35,456 nucleotides of DNA from UBA2862 sp045637485. Its GTDB lineage: Bacteria > Bacillota > Clostridia > Christensenellales > Aristaeellaceae. The translations under genes and the position numbers were made by a program. Numbering within the stretch: position 1 is the first letter of the stretch; the number at the start of each line of letters is the position of its first letter. The DNA lies in contig JAZTZK010000014.1 in the NCBI GenBank assembly GCA_045637485.1, forward strand, positions 1 through 35,456, in the 5' to 3' direction. Below, one piece after another: positions 8,299 to 14,806 of the stretch. The notes under the pieces were generated by a model. It saw only the letters and a list, made by a program, of their open reading frames with translations, made no database searches and was not told the DNA's origin.

Positions 8299-10683
8299 AT
8301 GCGGAAGATCAGCCTGGCTTTGATCCTGCTGTGCATTTTGGCGACGCTCACATGCGCCATTGCGGAGCAGACAGAAGAGCCTGAAGAGTTCGTCATCATG
8401 GATGGCGTCCTTAGACTTTACAACGGCCCCGGCGGCGACGTCGTCGTCCCGGACGGTGTGACCCGAATTGACGAATACGCCTTTGTGAAGTGGCGACCCT
8501 CTGCAATGCCGGGTGGTTTTGTTGTTCGGGACGAGAACCCGGATATCACCGGCGTGAAGCTGCCGGACAGCGTGACCGTCATCGATGAGGAGGCCTTCTT
8601 TGAATGCGTCAACATGACCTCCGTCAACATCCCGGAGGGTGTGACCGAAATCAACAAAAGAACATTTACCGGTTGCCGAAGCCTGGAGCGCATTACGCTT
8701 CCGGCCGGCATGACCCGCATAGGCGAGGGCGCTTTCGGCCGCTGTAAAAACCTGACCGCTGTGGAAATACCCGAGGGCGTGAGCACCATAGAGGCCGGAA
8801 CCTTCAACTACTGCGAAAAGCTGGCGCGGGTCGGGATTCCCGGATGCATAACAAGCATCGGCGACCGTGCCTTTCAGGGCTGTGCGGCACTGGAAAAGGT
8901 GACCCTGCCCGAGGGCCTGACCGCCATCGGGGAAAGTTCGTTTGAAGGGTGCGGGAAGCTGCAAAGCCTGCGCATTCCCGGCAGCGTTGGGGACGTGGGG
9001 TTATTCGCATTTTCAGAATGTACGGGTCTGAAAAGCGTCACCATCGGAAAGGGCGTCGAAACCATTGGCGGAAGCGCCTTCGTCGGCTGCTCGGCCCTCA
9101 GCAAGGTCGTTCTCGAGGGCGGGACGAAGACGATCGGCGCCTCCGCGTTCAGCGGCTGCGCCCGGTTGGCGGATGTCACGTTCGGCGAGGGCGTGGTCAG
9201 CATCGGCGACGAAGCCTTCTTTGAGTGTGCGGCGCTGAAGCGCGCGGCGTTCAGCGATGGACTGCAGAGCATTGGCCAGCGCGCCTTTTCGGGGTGTGGG
9301 GCCCTGACGGAGGCGACGCTGCCGGACAGCCTCAAGGAACTTGGCGAAGAGGCCTTTTACAACTGCGGAAAGCTGGCGGGGATAGCACTTCCCTCGGGAC
9401 TGGCCGACATCAATGCCCGCGCGTTCTGCGGCTGTTTGGCCATCACCGAACTCGTCATCCCCGACAATATCCGCAGCATAGGCGCAGGGGCTTTTGGCGG
9501 CTGCGGAATCTCCGCCATCGCCATTCCCGAGGCCGTGACCACCATCGGCGATGGGGCCTTCACCTGCCCCGGGTTGTCGAAGGTGACCATCGCAGGCAGC
9601 AGTGACCGTTTTACGGACGACGCCAACTGCGTATTCAGCGGCAGCGACGGGATGGAGGCAGACTGTGACCCCCGGTATATTCGCTATTTCGTGAAGGACA
9701 GCTTGAAAACCGCGGTCGTTCCGGAGGGCGTGACGGCCATCGGCGGCGAGGCCGGGAACTACGCCTTCTGCGATTGCACGGCCCTGACCCGTGTGGAGCT
9801 GCCGGACAGCCTGGCTGTCATCGACGAAAAGGCCTTCAGCGGGTGCGCCGCCCTGACGGAGATAGCGCTCCCCGGCAAGCTGAAGACGATCGGGCCCAGC
9901 GCCTTTGTGGGCACGGGCCTGACGGCTGTTCACGTACCCGGAAGCGTCACCCATATCGGGGATCATGCGTTCTATGGCCTGACCGAACTGAAGGAGGTTG
10001 TCCTCCGGGAGGGCCTGGTCAGCATTGACCATTCCGCTTTTGGGAGAACCGGAATCTCCTGGTTCATCATGCCCGACACCGTGACCGAGCTCGGTAGCGG
10101 CGCGTTCCGGAATTGCGGCAACCTGCAGAGAATCAGGCTTTCCAATCGCCTGAAGGCGATTGAAAGATCCACCTTCAGTGATAGCGGGCTTATCGAGGTG
10201 GTCATTCCCGACAGCGTTACCCGCATAGAATACGACGCCTTCTACAGTTGCTACGCACTGAAAAGCGCCGTGATTGGCGCCACGGTCACCTATGTGGACG
10301 GCTCAGCCTTTTGCTGGGACGACAGGCTGACCATCTATGGCGTGCCGGGCTCGGCAGCCGAATGGTATGTGAAAGATCAGGGCTACGGTTACGGAATCAA
10401 ATTCCGGGGAATAGCCAACGCGCCCGAGCCCGACCCTGTCTTCCCGCTGGATGGACTCAATGTGATGAGACTGCCCGGGAACGCCAAAGTTATCGAAGAC
10501 GAGGCGTTCTGCGGCACCGACTGCCAGGCGGTCATCATCCCCAAGGGCTGCACAGATATCGGCGCCCGTGCGTTTGCCGACTGCCCGGACCTGGTCTATG
10601 TCCGGATCCCCGCCGGCGTCAGGTACATCGCCGATGACGCCTTTGAGGGCTCCGATCGGGCGGTCATCGAGAAAGAAGGTTAA
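8299..10683 (+). CDS. Secreted leucine-rich-repeat (BspA/LRR_5) protein
   Basis: This 794-residue protein has an N-terminal signal peptide (charged MRK, hydrophobic core, cleavage likely after AIA near residue 22). Almost all the rest is a BspA-type leucine-rich repeat array of about 23 residues per unit, with the recurring pattern AF..C..L..V.LP..L..I. An irregular insertion lies at about 430-465. No LPXTG signal, C-terminal membrane anchor or SLH domain is visible, so it may be released or held non-covalently at the surface. The start at 8299 is chosen for AAGGAGG 8 bases upstream and because the signal peptide begins there. BspA-like repeats are associated with adhesion to host or matrix proteins in other bacteria; that role is inference here. 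No terminator is seen before the rplJ promoter. Confidence 0.88.
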   Translation: MRKISLALILLCILATLTCAIAEQTEEPEEFVIMDGVLRLYNGPGGDVVVPDGVTRIDEYAFVKWRPSAMPGGFVVRDENPDITGVKLPDSVTVIDEEAFFECVNMTSVNIPEGVTEINKRTFTGCRSLERITLPAGMTRIGEGAFGRCKNLTAVEIPEGVSTIEAGTFNYCEKLARVGIPGCITSIGDRAFQGCAALEKVTLPEGLTAIGESSFEGCGKLQSLRIPGSVGDVGLFAFSECTGLKSVTIGKGVETIGGSAFVGCSALSKVVLEGGTKTIGASAFSGCARLADVTFGEGVVSIGDEAFFECAALKRAAFSDGLQSIGQRAFSGCGALTEATLPDSLKELGEEAFYNCGKLAGIALPSGLADINARAFCGCLAITELVIPDNIRSIGAGAFGGCGISAIAIPEAVTTIGDGAFTCPGLSKVTIAGSSDRFTDDANCVFSGSDGMEADCDPRYIRYFVKDSLKTAVVPEGVTAIGGEAGNYAFCDCTALTRVELPDSLAVIDEKAFSGCAALTEIALPGKLKTIGPSAFVGTGLTAVHVPGSVTHIGDHAFYGLTELKEVVLREGLVSIDHSAFGRTGISWFIMPDTVTELGSGAFRNCGNLQRIRLSNRLKAIERSTFSDSGLIEVVIPDSVTRIEYDAFYSCYALKSAVIGATVTYVDGSAFCWDDRLTIYGVPGSAAEWYVKDQGYGYGIKFRGIANAPEPDPVFPLDGLNVMRLPGNAKVIEDEAFCGTDCQAVIIPKGCTDIGARAFADCPDLVYVRIPAGVRYIADDAFEGSDRAVIEKEG

Positions 10684-10708
10684 ATATCAGGTAACTGTCG
10701 TTGCACCC

Positions 10709-10738
10709 TTGACACGGGCCGCCTGGCTCTGTTATAAT
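10709..10738 (+). promoter_or_regulatory. Promoter of rplJ-rplL
   Basis: Consensus TTGACA (10709-10714) and TATAAT (10733-10738) are separated by 18 bp. This is the strongest-looking promoter in the window, as expected for ribosomal protein genes. Confidence 0.88.
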
Positions 10739-10744
10739 TACTCT

Positions 10745-10933
10745 TGGCTTTTGAAAGGCTCTGTGCCACAGACAGCGAGTGCGTATGCGTAAACCTTCGG
10801 GTGCTCGCCGAGGCGCAACGGATGGTTGAAGTTTTTACACCGCCCTTGCGTCTTGCGCAAGGGTTTTTTGATGGCCGTCACGGCACCGGCAGCGCCGGGG
10901 CCGATCTGTGGACGGAATGCGAGGTGTTAGAGA
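10745..10933 (+). promoter_or_regulatory. L10 ribosomal-protein leader with attenuator
   Basis: The ~190-base untranslated leader of rplJ has the features of the Firmicutes L10 leader, to which the L10-L12 complex binds to repress its own synthesis. These include a GC-rich multi-helix region with a GTGCCACAGACAGCGAG segment. A perfect terminator hairpin follows: CCCTTGCG at 10843-10850 pairs with CGCAAGGG at 10856-10863, with T6 at 10864-10869. The terminator ends about 65 bases before the rplJ start. Read-through versus stop is therefore the likely control point. Confidence 0.8.
10843..10869 (+). terminator. Attenuator terminator in the rplJ leader
   Basis: A perfect 8-bp stem with a 5-base loop is followed at once by six T residues. 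It lies upstream of, not after, a gene, which marks it as an attenuator of rplJ-rplL. Confidence 0.88.
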
Positions 10934-11431
10934 ATGTCCAAGAATATCGAGGCGAAGAAGGGCGTCGTGGCCGACATCAGGCAGAAGTTTGAGAAGGCCC
11001 AGAGCGTCGTCCTGGTAGACTATCGCGGCCTGAACGTCGCGGAGGATACCGAGCTTCGCAATCTGCTGCGCAAGGCGGGCGTTGAGTACGCGGTTCTGAA
11101 GAACACGATGATCAACCTGGCCGTGAAGGACATGGGAATTGACGACATCAAGTCCCATCTGGAAGGCCCCACCGCAGTGGCCTTCGGCATGGAGGACGCG
11201 GTCGCTCCCGCAAAGGTGCTCTCCGACTTCATGAAGAAGACCAAGAAGATGAGCGTCAAGTGCGGCGTGGTCGACGGCGCCTACATCGACGAGAAGGGCG
11301 TGGAAGCGCTGGCGAATACCCCCAGCCGCGAGGTCCTCATCGCGAGGATCATGGGCAGCATGATGAGCTCTGTGTCCAAGTTCGTGTACTGCGTGGAGGC
11401 TATCCGCAAGAAGCAGGCCGGCGAGGAATAA
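10934..11431 (+). CDS. rplJ: 50S ribosomal protein L10
   Basis: L10 (165 residues, usual length) is the base of the ribosomal stalk and binds 23S rRNA. The N-terminal rRNA-binding half shows VVLVDYRGLNVAEDTELRNLLRKAG, split here as VVLVDYRGL and LRNLLRKAG, and VLKNTM, all typical of the family. The C-terminal helix that carries L7/L12 dimers ends near the stop. The ribosome binding site is a modest GAGGTG. It is followed by rplL after 48 bp, and its expression should be controlled through the leader at 10745-10933. In most bacteria rplJ follows rplA; here it comes first in the cluster. Confidence 0.97.
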   Translation: MSKNIEAKKGVVADIRQKFEKAQSVVLVDYRGLNVAEDTELRNLLRKAGVEYAVLKNTMINLAVKDMGIDDIKSHLEGPTAVAFGMEDAVAPAKVLSDFMKKTKKMSVKCGVVDGAYIDEKGVEALANTPSREVLIARIMGSMMSSVSKFVYCVEAIRKKQAGEE

Positions 11432-11479
11432 CCGCCGCCTGAACCCCAACGAGAATTTACTATAATGGAGGATATAATC

Positions 11480-11860
11480 ATGGCTAACAATGCTGAGATC
11501 ATCGCTGCGATTGAGAAGATGACGATCCTTGAGCTGGCTGACTTGGTCAAGGAAATGGAAGAGAAGTTCGGTGTGTCCGCCGCGGCTCCCGTGGTCGTGG
11601 GCGGCGCTGTGGCCGGCGGCGAGGCCGCTGCGGCTGAGGAAGAGAAGACCGAGTTCGACGTGATCCTGAAGGACGCCGGCGCCAAGAAGCTGAACGTCAT
11701 CAAGATCATCCGCGAGGTCAAGCCCGGCCTGGGCCTGAAGGAAGCCAAGGCCCTGGCGGACGAGGCGCCCTCCACCCTGGCGGAAGGCATCACCAAGGAA
11801 GCGGCCGAGGAAATGAAGAAGAAGTTCGAAGAAGCCGGCGCCGTGATCGAGGTCAAGTAA
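11480..11860 (+). CDS. rplL: 50S ribosomal protein L7/L12
   Basis: L7/L12 (126 residues) forms the flexible stalk that recruits translation GTPases. The N-terminal dimerisation helix, an Ala/Gly-rich hinge (about residues 34-55) and the globular C-terminal domain (EFDVILKDAG...LGLKEAKALAD) are all present. The start at 11480 (MANNAEII) has GGAGG 8 bases before it; a start five codons earlier overlaps this site and is unlikely. In the common bacterial arrangement rpoB-rpoC follow rplL. Here a terminator and then rpmG follow instead. Confidence 0.98.
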   Translation: MANNAEIIAAIEKMTILELADLVKEMEEKFGVSAAAPVVVGGAVAGGEAAAAEEEKTEFDVILKDAGAKKLNVIKIIREVKPGLGLKEAKALADEAPSTLAEGITKEAAEEMKKKFEEAGAVIEVK

Positions 11861-11877
11861 TCAAGTCGCGCTCAATG

Positions 11878-11910
11878 GGACCATGCGCCTGCGGCGCATG
11901 GTCCTATTTG
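11878..11910 (+). terminator. Terminator after rplL
   Basis: A perfect 12-bp stem (GGACCATGCGCC at 11878-11889 with GGCGCATGGTCC at 11893-11904) has a 3-base loop and is followed by TATTTG. It lies 17 bp after the rplL stop. The U-run is short but the stem is very stable. Confidence 0.75.
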
Positions 11911-11962
11911 GGAAGGCGCTTGCCCGAATATTGTAAAATTTGCACAATTTCGCCTTATTGCC

Positions 11963-11991
11963 TTGCATTTGGCGGCGGGCTATTTTATAAT
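11963..11991 (+). promoter_or_regulatory. Promoter of rpmG-secE-nusG-rplK-rplA
   Basis: TTGCAT (11963-11968) and TATAAT (11986-11991) are spaced by 17 bp. An AT-rich tract lies just upstream, acting perhaps as an UP-like element. It opens a second transcription unit, leaving a leader of about 105 bases before rpmG. Confidence 0.8.
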
Positions 11992-12103
11992 ATATCAGTC
12001 TGCCCCGGTTGTGGGCTGCTGTTGTCGACGGCAAAAGCCGTTGCGGGCATCGGCGGCCGCAGGTTTTGCGGGCGCCGAATAAACACATGGGGAGGTGTCA
12101 AGC

Positions 12104-12265
12104 ATGGCATCGGATAAGCGAATCAAGGTTACGCTGGCGTGCAGCGAGTGCAAGCAGCGCAATTACAATACCATGAAGAACAAGAAGAACGATCCCGATC
12201 GTTTGGAGATGCACAAGTATTGCCGCTTCTGCAAGAAGCATACCAGCCACAAGGAGACCAAGTAA
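12104..12265 (+). CDS. rpmG: 50S ribosomal protein L33
   Basis: This 53-residue gene is easily missed because of its size. The product starts MASDKRIKVTLACSEC and has the two CXXC pairs C13/C16 and C40/C43, so it is the zinc-binding form of L33. The NYNTMKNKKNDPDRLEMHKYC core is typical of the family, read here as NYNTMKNKKN then DPDRLEMHKYC. A GGGGAGGTG ribosome binding site precedes the ATG. The position directly before secE-nusG is the standard one in Firmicutes. I looked for the tRNA-Trp gene that often sits in this neighbourhood and did not find one. Confidence 0.95.
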   Translation: MASDKRIKVTLACSECKQRNYNTMKNKKNDPDRLEMHKYCRFCKKHTSHKETK

Positions 12266-12371
12266 GCCGTCTCCTGCAAGCGGCGGGCCGACATGAAGCG
12301 GCCGGCTGGGCCGGCGTCCGGGCGGGGCGTCGGCAATCGCCGTATACTGCCATAGACAAGGATGTGAAAGC

Positions 12372-12614
12372 ATGGCAAAGGAAGAGAACAGGAATGCCAA
12401 GCCCGGGTTCTTTGCGCGGATCGCGAATTTCTTCAAGGGCATCGGCCGCAGCTTCAAGAACATGTTCCACGAGCTGAAGAAGGTCTCCTGGCCCACCAGG
12501 AAGGACCTGATCAACTACTCCGTGGTGGTATTCGTATTCATGATCGTCATGGGCGTGATCATCGGCGTGTTTGACCTGGGCGCCGGCGCGCTGATCAAGC
12601 TGATCACCGGCTGA
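12372..12614 (+). CDS. secE: Preprotein translocase subunit SecE
   Basis: This 80-residue single-span SecE stabilises SecY in the Sec translocon. The conserved amphipathic segment ELKKVSWPTRKDL lies at about residues 34-46 and is followed by one membrane helix (about 50-70). The ribosome binding site is AAGGATG. It stands 17 bp before nusG and about 106 bp after rpmG, in the usual rpmG-secE-nusG order. It will carry the secreted proteins found elsewhere in the window. Confidence 0.95.
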   Translation: MAKEENRNAKPGFFARIANFFKGIGRSFKNMFHELKKVSWPTRKDLINYSVVVFVFMIVMGVIIGVFDLGAGALIKLITG

Positions 12615-12631
12615 TTTTCAAGGAGCCGAAT

Positions 12632-13159
12632 ATGTCTGAGAACGCGGATATCAAATGGTATGTCGTGCATACCTATTCCGGCTATGAGAACAAGGTGCGG
12701 GACAGCCTGCTGAAGGCTGTTGAGAACAACGGCATGCAGGACAAGATTGTGGACGTGCGCATACCGGTGGAGGAAGCCGTCGAAATCAAGAACAACAAGC
12801 GCAAGGTGGTGCAGCGCAAGCTGCTGCCCAGCTACGTGATCGTCAAGATGGAGATGACCAACGAGACCTGGTACGTGGTGCGCAACACCCGCGGCGTCAC
12901 CGGCTTCGTGGGCTCCGGCAACAAGGCCACGCCCCTGTCGGAGACCGACTTCGCCTCCATATTCGATACGGCCCCCCAGACCCGCATCGACATCCAGGTG
13001 GGCGACGAGGTGCGCATACTGACGGGCCTGTTCGAGAACTTCACCGGCAAGGTCACGGCCATCGACCCGGCCACCCAGCAGCTGAGCGTCACCGTGCCCA
13101 TGCTCAAGCGCGAGACCAGCGTGGAGCTGGCCTACGACGAGGTCGTCCGCGTGGAATGA
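12632..13159 (+). CDS. nusG: Transcription termination/antitermination protein NusG
   Basis: NusG (175 residues) binds RNA polymerase and links it to Rho or the ribosome. The NGN domain starts KWYVVHTYSGYENKV and contains VGSGNKATPLSE near residues 92-103. The C-terminal KOW domain is seen as VGDEVRILTGLFENFTGKV (about 122-140). AAGGAG precedes the start. It is co-transcribed with secE (17-bp gap) and probably with rplK. Confidence 0.97.
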   Translation: MSENADIKWYVVHTYSGYENKVRDSLLKAVENNGMQDKIVDVRIPVEEAVEIKNNKRKVVQRKLLPSYVIVKMEMTNETWYVVRNTRGVTGFVGSGNKATPLSETDFASIFDTAPQTRIDIQVGDEVRILTGLFENFTGKVTAIDPATQQLSVTVPMLKRETSVELAYDEVVRVE

Positions 13160-13210
13160 TCCCGTCGCATCGGTAGACTGAATGCCCGGCCCCGGCCGGA
13201 TTTTCAGTGA

Positions 13211-13243
13211 GTGGGAGGGACAGGAAATGTTCCGCTTCACCAC
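13211..13243 (+). promoter_or_regulatory. Candidate L1 operator hairpin before rplK
   Basis: GTGG (13211-13214) pairs with CCAC (13240-13243). An inner short stem GGA-CA/TG-TCC and a conserved CCGCTT-ACCAC 3' side complete the hairpin. The same GTGGGAGG...CCGCTT(N)ACCAC pattern occurs before rplA at 13715-13744. Ribosomal protein L1 represses the rplK-rplA mRNA in many bacteria by binding an rRNA-like hairpin; that this is such a site is inferred from position and repetition. Confidence 0.55.
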
Positions 13244-13267
13244 ATACATGTAGAGGAGGAAACCCAA

Positions 13268-13693
13268 ATGGCAAAGAAAGTTACTGCGCTTATCAAGCTG
13301 CAGGTGCCCGCCGGCAAGGCGACGCCCGCGCCGCCCATCGGCCCCGCGCTCGGCCAGCACGGCGTTAACATCCCCGGATTCTGCAAGGAATTCAACGATC
13401 GCACCGGCAAGCAGGCCGGCCTGATCATCCCGGTGGTCATCACCGTCTACCAGGATCGTTCCTTCACCTTCATCACCAAGACACCCCCGGCCGCCGTTCT
13501 GATCAAGAAGGCCTGCGGCATCGAGCACGCCTCCGGCCGTCCCAACAGGGACAAGGTGGCCAACATCACCAAGGCCCAGGTCCGCGAGATCGCCGAGCTG
13601 AAGATGCCCGATTTGAACGCCGCCTCCATCGAGGCCGCGATGAGCATGATCGCCGGTACCGCCCGCTCCATGGGCGTCGTGGTGGTCGACTAA
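13268..13693 (+). CDS. rplK: 50S ribosomal protein L11
   Basis: L11 (141 residues, standard length) forms the GTPase-associated centre with 23S rRNA. The N-terminal domain reads KKVTALIKLQVPAGKATPAP followed by PIGPALGQHGVNI, the hallmark of the family. The C-terminal RNA-binding domain ends IAGTARSMGVVV. The start at 13268 has AGGAGG 8 bases before it; an in-frame GTG at 13211 lies inside the hairpin and lacks a site. The gene is followed by rplA after 66 bp. Confidence 0.98.
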   Translation: MAKKVTALIKLQVPAGKATPAPPIGPALGQHGVNIPGFCKEFNDRTGKQAGLIIPVVITVYQDRSFTFITKTPPAAVLIKKACGIEHASGRPNRDKVANITKAQVREIAELKMPDLNAASIEAAMSMIAGTARSMGVVVVD

Positions 13694-13714
13694 CGAAGGT
13701 ATAGCCACAGAATC

Positions 13715-13744
13715 GTGGGAGGATCGAGAGATCCGCTTGACCAC
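13715..13744 (+). promoter_or_regulatory. Candidate L1 operator hairpin before rplA
   Basis: GTGG (13715-13718) pairs with CCAC (13741-13744), and an inner perfect GGATC/GATCC stem (13721-13725, 13730-13734) is capped by GAGA. It shares GTGGGAGG and CCGCTT-N-ACCAC with the hairpin before rplK. The rplA ribosome binding site AAGGAGG starts right after CCAC. Binding by L1 could therefore block initiation directly. Confidence 0.6.
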
Positions 13745-13759
13745 AAGGAGGATGTATTC

Positions 13760-14446
13760 ATGAAAAAAGGTAAGAAGTATTCCGACAGCCTGAAGCTGAT
13801 CGACCGCACCAGGCAGTATGATCCCGAGGAGGCCATCGCGCTGGTCAAGGAGACCGCCAAGGCCAAGTTTGACGAGACCGTGGAGATCTCCGTCCGCCTG
13901 GGCGTCGATCCCCGTCACGCCGACCAGCAGGTCCGCGGCGCGGTGGTGCTGCCCAACGGCACCGGCAAGACCGTGCGCGTGCTGGTGATCTGCAAGGCCG
14001 ACAAGGCCGCCGAGGCCGAGGCCGCCGGCGCGGACTTCGTGGGCGCTGAGGACATGGTCGCCAAGATCCAGGGCGGCTGGTTCGACTTCGACGTGGTGGT
14101 CGCCACCCCCGACATGATGGGCCAGGTCGGCCGCCTGGGCCGCATACTGGGCCCCAAGGGCCTGATGCCCAGCCCCAAGGCCGGCACCGTCACCATGAAC
14201 GTGGCGCAGGCCATCCGCGATATCAAGGCCGGTAAGGTCGAGTATCGCGTGGATAAGACCGCCATCATCCACTGCCCCGTGGGCAAGGCTTCCTTTGACG
14301 ATCAGAAGCTGGTCGAGAATCTCCGCGTGCTGATGGAGGCCATCATCAAGGCCAAGCCCGCCGCGGCCAAGGGCACCTATATCCGCTCCGCCGTGATCTC
14401 CAGCACCATGGGCCCCGGCATCAAGCTGAACAGCCTGAAGTTCTGA
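13760..14446 (+). CDS. rplA: 50S ribosomal protein L1
   Basis: L1 (228 residues) binds 23S rRNA at the E-site stalk and is a known translational repressor of its own mRNA. The sequence shows KKYSDSLKLIDRTRQYDPEE, VRLGVDPRHADQQVRGAVVLP (here in two parts: VRLGVDPRHADQQ and VRGAVVLP) and RLGRILGPKGLMPSPKAGTV, the signature. The start at 13760 has AAGGAGG upstream; an in-frame GTG at 13715 lies within the candidate operator hairpin. It is the last gene of the unit and is followed by a strong terminator. Usually rplJ-rplL follow it. Confidence 0.98.
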   Translation: MKKGKKYSDSLKLIDRTRQYDPEEAIALVKETAKAKFDETVEISVRLGVDPRHADQQVRGAVVLPNGTGKTVRVLVICKADKAAEAEAAGADFVGAEDMVAKIQGGWFDFDVVVATPDMMGQVGRLGRILGPKGLMPSPKAGTVTMNVAQAIRDIKAGKVEYRVDKTAIIHCPVGKASFDDQKLVENLRVLMEAIIKAKPAAAKGTYIRSAVISSTMGPGIKLNSLKF

Positions 14447-14466
14447 TTTCATTGAGCAAGTTTATC

Positions 14467-14489
14467 CCCCTCCGAATGGAGGGGTTTTT
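14467..14489 (+). terminator. Terminator after rplA
   Basis: CCCCTCC (14467-14473) and GGAGGGG (14478-14484) form a 7-bp stem with a 4-base loop, followed by TTTTTG. It lies 20 bp past the rplA stop and closes the ribosomal cluster. Confidence 0.92.
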
Positions 14490-14543
14490 GTTTGGCGTCG
14501 TATCTGTTCAGTGAGGGAAATACGGATTTGGCGGGGAGAGATC

Positions 14544-14623
14544 ATGTAGCGGCGGCGTCTACGCCGCCACGGTTCCCTGACATGATTGGAATACCTTTGG
14601 CGGCGTAGACGCTGCCGCTACAT
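14544..14623. repeat. 80-bp inverted repeat
   Basis: Two 26-base arms (14544-14569 and 14598-14623) are reverse complements with a single mismatch (25 of 26) and are separated by 28 bp. Each arm starts or ends with ATGTAGCGGC, and the interior CGTCTACG-type core is itself nearly palindromic. It codes for nothing and lies in the 300-bp spacer between rplA and the next promoter. It looks like a REP- or MITE-like dispersed element. Confidence 0.75.
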
Positions 14624-14728
14624 CGTTACACATCTCCTCGTCAAATCCATAGTTGCATGTAACTGAACAATTACATCATCTTTTTTATATAGTATTGAGA
14701 GTCCTGTAAACGGGTATGGAAAAGTCGC

Positions 14729-14758
14729 TTGACAAAATGCGGGGAGGGAGGATATAAT
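14729..14758 (+). promoter_or_regulatory. Promoter of the second leucine-rich-repeat gene
   Basis: Perfect TTGACA (14729-14734) and TATAAT (14753-14758) boxes are 18 bp apart. The start codon lies about 50 bp downstream, which rules out an in-frame start at 14729. Confidence 0.85.
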
Positions 14759-14806
14759 ATATTACAAACAGGTTATGAACCTGATAAAATTTGGAGGGGT
14801 GCGAAC

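Noticed and set aside
12266..12371. tRNA-Trp or other tRNA gene near secE
   Set aside because: No cloverleaf, T-loop GTTCGA or CCA end could be found in this gap or in 11905-12103.
12515..14452. A 645-codon minus-strand open frame across secE-nusG-rplK-rplA
   Set aside because: It is antisense to four well-identified genes and has His/Gly/Leu-rich composition without any domain.
14544..14623. Start of a CRISPR array
   Set aside because: There are only two arms, they are inverted and not direct repeats, and there is no regular spacer series or cas gene.
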